DNA of 64,000 nt from Bifidobacterium lemurum (GTDB lineage: Bacteria > Actinomycetota > Actinomycetes > Actinomycetales > Bifidobacteriaceae), in assembly GCF_014898175.1 (NCBI RefSeq), contig NZ_CP062948.1:744001-808000 (forward strand). Direction: 5' to 3'. Position 1 is the stretch's first letter, and every line of letters starts with the position of its first letter. Of this stretch, positions 60,647-64,000 are shown one piece after another. The notes beneath the pieces were generated by a model. It was given only the letters and a program-made list of their open reading frames with translations. It did no database searches and had not been told where the DNA came from. Made by a program: the position numbers and the translations under genes.

Positions 60647-63499
60647 TCAGTTGCCGGACTGTTTTTTGTTGTGCTTGACGTTGCGGGGGTTGGACGGATC
60701 GTCGGCGGCGAATTCCTCGACCTTTTTGACCTCGAACAGTTTGCGCAGATCGTCCAGGCTCATCGCCGTGGCCTCGCCCAACGATTCGTCGCTCATCGAA
60801 TACTCGTCGTCCTCGGCCGCGACCTGCGGTTGGGGACGTTCGTCCGATTGCGCGAACGCCATGGACTGTGGATTGTTCCACGGGTCGTTGGATTGCGGGG
60901 CGGCGGCTCGCGGATCGGCGTTCCGAGGCCGCTGGTGTTGCGCGAATCCTTGACGCTGCGCGGCCGGCTGCCCGTATGCCGGACCGCCCGACGGCTCGCC
61001 GTCCATATCCGAGGCGGGCGGCTCGCTGGGCGGGGGCACGGCCTTCCATGGATCATCGTCATCACTGAGGTCGGGAACCGCCGCGGTTTTGCGATGGGGC
61101 GACGCCGACGGCATGGATTGTTCCACGGGTTGTTTCACACTTTGGGGAACGCCCCATCCGTCAGGCTCGGCATCATCCTGTGAAACATCTCGTGAAACAT
61201 TGCTTGCCGTGGCGGCCGATCGCACGGGCTGCGCCCACGGATCATCGTTTGGATTGGATGGCGTTGCTCGCGTTGCGATTGGCGCAGGTTGTGCCCATGG
61301 ATCATCGTCCACGGAAGCGTTCCGTGTGGCCCGCGCAGTCTGACCATCGGCGTGGTTCCGTGCGACCGGTGCGGCGGACGCGCCCGACGGGATCACGGGC
61401 GCGGGTTGCGCCCACGGGTCGTCATCCGCCGACGGGGCTCGATGAACTTCGTCGTCGTCGGTGGCCGTCTCGCCGGCGGATTTCTCCGCGCCGGCGGCCG
61501 GAGCGTCGGAACCAGACGTTTTGCCCGCCACGTCACCGGACTGCTGCGCCAGCGAGGAGGCCGCGCCCAGATTCGCCTGCAGCAGCCGTGCCTTGATCTT
61601 CTGCTGCTCCTCGGGCGGCAGTTTGCTCAGCGGAGGCGCGATCTCGTCGTTCGCCATCTTCTTGGTGGGGGCGAGCGCCACATCGGGGCCGAACATCTTG
61701 CGCACTTCCGCGCGAAGAATATCCTGGACTTTGGCGGATCCCTCCACCGGTTCGGAGGCCACGCCCATCGCGAACGCGTATTTGCTCAGCGGCACATCGA
61801 ATTTGATCCACAACTGCATACGGCCATTGGCGGGATTCGGCGCAAGCCGCACGCGCGGCACCTTAGTGCGGTCCACATAGGCGCGCACATCCTCGGGCAA
61901 TCCCGCCACCAGCGCGTCCCATTTCTCGTCCGGAGTGCGCGAATCCGTCGTTTGGGCGTCTTGCGCAACGCCGTCGTTCGGATGCGATGCGCTCGAATCG
62001 GGAGATCCAGCCTGTTCCGCCGCGCCCGGTTCAGCGGCGAAACCGTTATTGTCGCTGGAATTCTGCGCTTTGGACGCTTGGGTGGATTGAGCGAAACCGT
62101 CGGTGTGTTCAGACCGATCGTTCCGCGCTTCGCCACCGCTTTGCGAAGGGGTTGTTACGGCGGAGGGCGTGGAAGCGCCCGCACCACGGCCGGCGAACCC
62201 ACCGCCGTTACCGGCAAGGCCCGCACGCTCGACGGGTTGGGCCTGCTGCGCGGCACCGGCGAAACGGGCGCCGGAAGCCGCAGACGCCCCGTTGCCCGCC
62301 GCGCCTCCGCCGGCATTGGCCGCGTTGCCGCCGACGCCGACCGGCGTGCCGGACGCCATGGATTGCGGCATCAGCGCGCCTTCGCGTGTGGCGAGCAGAC
62401 GCGCCGCGAGCAGTTCGAGACGCATGCGCGGTGAGATCGCACCGGTCATCGAACCAAGAGTGGCGTTGATGGTGTCCGCCATCACGGTGAGCGAGCCCAA
62501 TCCCAAGGCCTTGGCCTGGCGGTGCAGGTCGTCCATATTCTCGCCTTCGGCGGAGTCGGACAACACGGATTCGGCCCGGTCTCCGGCCAGGGTGAGCACC
62601 AGCAGGTCGCGCACGCGCGCGAGCAGGTCCTCCACGAAACGACGCGGATCGAAACCGCCTACCACGACGCGTTGGATCACGCCGTACAACGCCTCGCCGT
62701 CGCGGTCGATCACCGCGTCCACGGCCTCGCCGATCAGAGCCTCCGGCGTGAACCCCAGCAATGCCACGGAGGCGTCATGCGTGATCACGCCGTCGACCGC
62801 GCCGACCATCAGCTGGTCGAGCACGCTGAGCGTGTCGCGCATGGAGCCGCCGCCGGCGCGCATGGCGAGCTTGAGCACACCCGGCTCGGCCGCGATGCCT
62901 TCCTTTTCGCAGATCTGCTCGAGGTACGGCCCCATCACTTCGGTGGGCACCAGACGGAACGGATAATGGTGGGTGCGCGAGCGGATGGTGCCGATCACCT
63001 TGTCGGGTTCCGTGGTGGCGAAGATGAACATCACATGCTCGGGCGGCTCCTCGACGATTTTCAGCAGCGCGTTGAAGCCCTGCTGCGTGACCATATGGGC
63101 CTCGTCGAGGATGAAGATCTTGTAGCGGTCGCGGGCAGGGGCGAATCCGGCGCGTTCGCGCAGTTCGCGGGCGTCATCCACGCCGTTGTGGCTGGCCGCG
63201 TCGATCTCCACCACGTCGATGGAGCCGGGACCGCCGGTGGCGAGGTCCTTGCAGCTTTCGCATTCGCCGCATGGATGCGAGGTGGGGCCTTGCGCGCAAT
63301 TGACGCAGCGGGCGAGGATGCGCGCGGAACTGGTTTTGCCGCAGCCGCGCGGACCGGAGAAGAGATAGGCATGGGTGAGCTTGCCCTCGTCGAGGGCGCG
63401 CATCAGAGGAACGGTGACCTGGTCCTGCCCGATCACCCCCTCGAACGCGTCGGGACGATACCGCCGATACAACGCCAATGCCATCTGGACCACACTCAT
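60647..63499 (-). CDS. dnaX: DNA polymerase III clamp-loader tau/gamma subunit
   Basis: DnaX is the ATPase of the clamp loader and organises the replisome. The 950-aa protein is long. The AAA+ core (about 1-370) has GPRGCGKTSSARILARC, zinc cysteines in CVNCAQGPTSHPCGECESC, and IFILDEAH. After it comes a long low-complexity linker rich in Gly, Ala, Ser, Gln and Asn, and then repeated DDPWAQP or DDPWK modules (at least four) near residues 680-830. The C-terminus is acidic and helical. The start is either the ATG at 63499 (MSVVQ) or 63484 (MALAL); neither has a strong ribosome binding site. No obvious slippery frameshift site was found. Confidence 0.94.
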   Translation of the reverse strand: MSVVQMALALYRRYRPDAFEGVIGQDQVTVPLMRALDEGKLTHAYLFSGPRGCGKTSSARILARCVNCAQGPTSHPCGECESCKDLATGGPGSIDVVEIDAASHNGVDDARELRERAGFAPARDRYKIFILDEAHMVTQQGFNALLKIVEEPPEHVMFIFATTEPDKVIGTIRSRTHHYPFRLVPTEVMGPYLEQICEKEGIAAEPGVLKLAMRAGGGSMRDTLSVLDQLMVGAVDGVITHDASVALLGFTPEALIGEAVDAVIDRDGEALYGVIQRVVVGGFDPRRFVEDLLARVRDLLVLTLAGDRAESVLSDSAEGENMDDLHRQAKALGLGSLTVMADTINATLGSMTGAISPRMRLELLAARLLATREGALMPQSMASGTPVGVGGNAANAGGGAAGNGASAASGARFAGAAQQAQPVERAGLAGNGGGFAGRGAGASTPSAVTTPSQSGGEARNDRSEHTDGFAQSTQASKAQNSSDNNGFAAEPGAAEQAGSPDSSASHPNDGVAQDAQTTDSRTPDEKWDALVAGLPEDVRAYVDRTKVPRVRLAPNPANGRMQLWIKFDVPLSKYAFAMGVASEPVEGSAKVQDILRAEVRKMFGPDVALAPTKKMANDEIAPPLSKLPPEEQQKIKARLLQANLGAASSLAQQSGDVAGKTSGSDAPAAGAEKSAGETATDDDEVHRAPSADDDPWAQPAPVIPSGASAAPVARNHADGQTARATRNASVDDDPWAQPAPIATRATPSNPNDDPWAQPVRSAATASNVSRDVSQDDAEPDGWGVPQSVKQPVEQSMPSASPHRKTAAVPDLSDDDDPWKAVPPPSEPPASDMDGEPSGGPAYGQPAAQRQGFAQHQRPRNADPRAAAPQSNDPWNNPQSMAFAQSDERPQPQVAAEDDEYSMSDESLGEATAMSLDDLRKLFEVKKVEEFAADDPSNPRNVKHNKKQSGN

Positions 63500-63616
63500 T
63501 TCGTTCGCCGTTGCGGCCGATACGGCCGCGAGCTTGCTCCGCCCACCTTATCGTGCCGCCACTACCGTACGCCATCAAACCTTGTGCAACATGCCGACTT
63601 CAGACATGTCACATGA

Positions 63617-63691
63617 TTGACATAACGTCAACATACGTATGGATTTGACGTAACGCCACCATGTTGGCGACACCGGCTAACATAATGTCAA
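63617..63691 (+). promoter_or_regulatory. Candidate TetR operators before the truncated regulator gene
   Basis: TTGAC-ATAAC-GTCAA (63617-63631) is a perfect inverted repeat. TTGACGTAACG follows at 63645, and CATAATGTCAA (the reverse form, TTGACATTATG) ends at 63691. The three related sites lie 35-110 bp before the start of the TetR gene, a typical autoregulation layout. The first site also supplies a TTGACA-type -35 box. The remaining 63500-63616 shows no gene. Confidence 0.55.
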
Positions 63692-63725
63692 CCCACATCG
63701 GAGACGACCAACGCAAGGAGACGCC

Positions 63726-64000
63726 ATGGCAGCGAACACCGGGGAACGTCGCTCCCCACGCGGCGACAACAAACGGCAGGCGATCGTCAGCGCCGCGCGC
63801 AGCATCTGCCTGGAGAAGGGATTCTCCAAAGTCACCGTCTCCGACATCGCCGGCCGCGTGGGAATGACCCGTTCGCTCTTCTACCATTACTTCGAGGACA
63901 AGGACGCCGTGGCCGACGCGGTGCTCGACGATGTGATCGACGAGATCCTGGAGCGCCTCGACCAGTGGAACCACGACCGCGAGCCCGGCAATGTGGGCAA
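63726..64000 (+). CDS. TetR-family regulator, 5' part
   Basis: Only the first 91 residues are in the window. The N-terminal domain KRQAIVSAARSICLEKGFSK leads to the HTH VTVSDIAGRVGMTRSLFYHY and FEDKDAVADAV, typical of TetR repressors. CAAGGAGACGCC precedes the ATG. The ligand domain and neighbouring target genes are beyond the edge. Inverted repeats upstream suggest it controls its own promoter. Confidence 0.88.
   Translation, partial: MAANTGERRSPRGDNKRQAIVSAARSICLEKGFSKVTVSDIAGRVGMTRSLFYHYFEDKDAVADAVLDDVIDEILERLDQWNHDREPGNVG

Overview
The window is a GC-rich, densely coded chromosomal segment from an actinobacterium and is most consistent with Bifidobacterium; no species is assigned. The cues are high GC in third codon positions, purine-rich ribosome binding sites (AAGGAG, AGAAAGGA), an aspartokinase encoded as separate catalytic and ACT-domain genes, sugar importers without their own ATPase, a locus rich in GH43 arabinan enzymes, and core genes typical of that genus (topA-tmk-holB, dnaX-recR, ask-asd, leuA and leuCD, gltX, fhs, glf). 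About 50 protein genes, two tRNAs and the SRP RNA can be supported. No prophage, insertion sequence, CRISPR array or origin is visible.

Layout. 1-6.4 kb: the end of a PH-domain membrane protein, leuDC with a divergent IclR regulator, a metallophosphoesterase, and tRNA-Gln and tRNA-Glu. 6.4-21.6 kb: gltX, a thiamine-precursor-type ABC importer (binding protein and permease only), a low-complexity DUF805 protein, a histidine phosphatase, an MFS carrier, a GtrA protein, a tautomerase, fhs, a C69 dipeptidase and a PEBP protein. 21.7-24.6 kb: a FitAB-type toxin-antitoxin pair running into ptsI, then divergent ptsH. 24.8-36.6 kb: holB, tmk, topA, a PAP2 phosphatase, an AAA/DUF4143 ATPase behind three 23-bp-spaced iterons, SRP RNA, glf and a class A PBP. 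36.7-51 kb: an arabinan-use locus. 51-64 kb: leuA, a second metallophosphoesterase, a DUF5701 protein, a FadR-like regulator, asd, the split aspartokinase, recR, dnaX and the start of a TetR regulator.

The arabinan locus is the most coherent system. Five GH43 proteins, an ABC importer (lipoprotein plus two permeases), a DUF624 membrane protein and a LacI regulator are arranged in divergent and parallel units. Operator-like palindromes close to TTACAACGTTGTAA lie in front of four of the units, usually in pairs. The likely flow is: a surface lipoprotein endo-arabinanase cuts arabinan, the importer takes up the oligosaccharides, and cytoplasmic GH43 enzymes release arabinose. The importer ATPase and the arabinose catabolic genes are not in this window.

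The intergenic DNA is unusually rich in structured repeats: seven copies of a roughly 100-bp palindrome built on a CATCCTGAGCGGAG-like core, two copies of a nested inverted repeat next to the two metallophosphoesterase genes, two elements ending in AGTTTGGTGTG, a 63-bp-period array of three hairpins with a fourth copy 4 kb away, and three back-to-back hairpins at the end of leuD. These repeats, the regulatory sites and the degenerate metallophosphoesterase are the least explained parts of the window.
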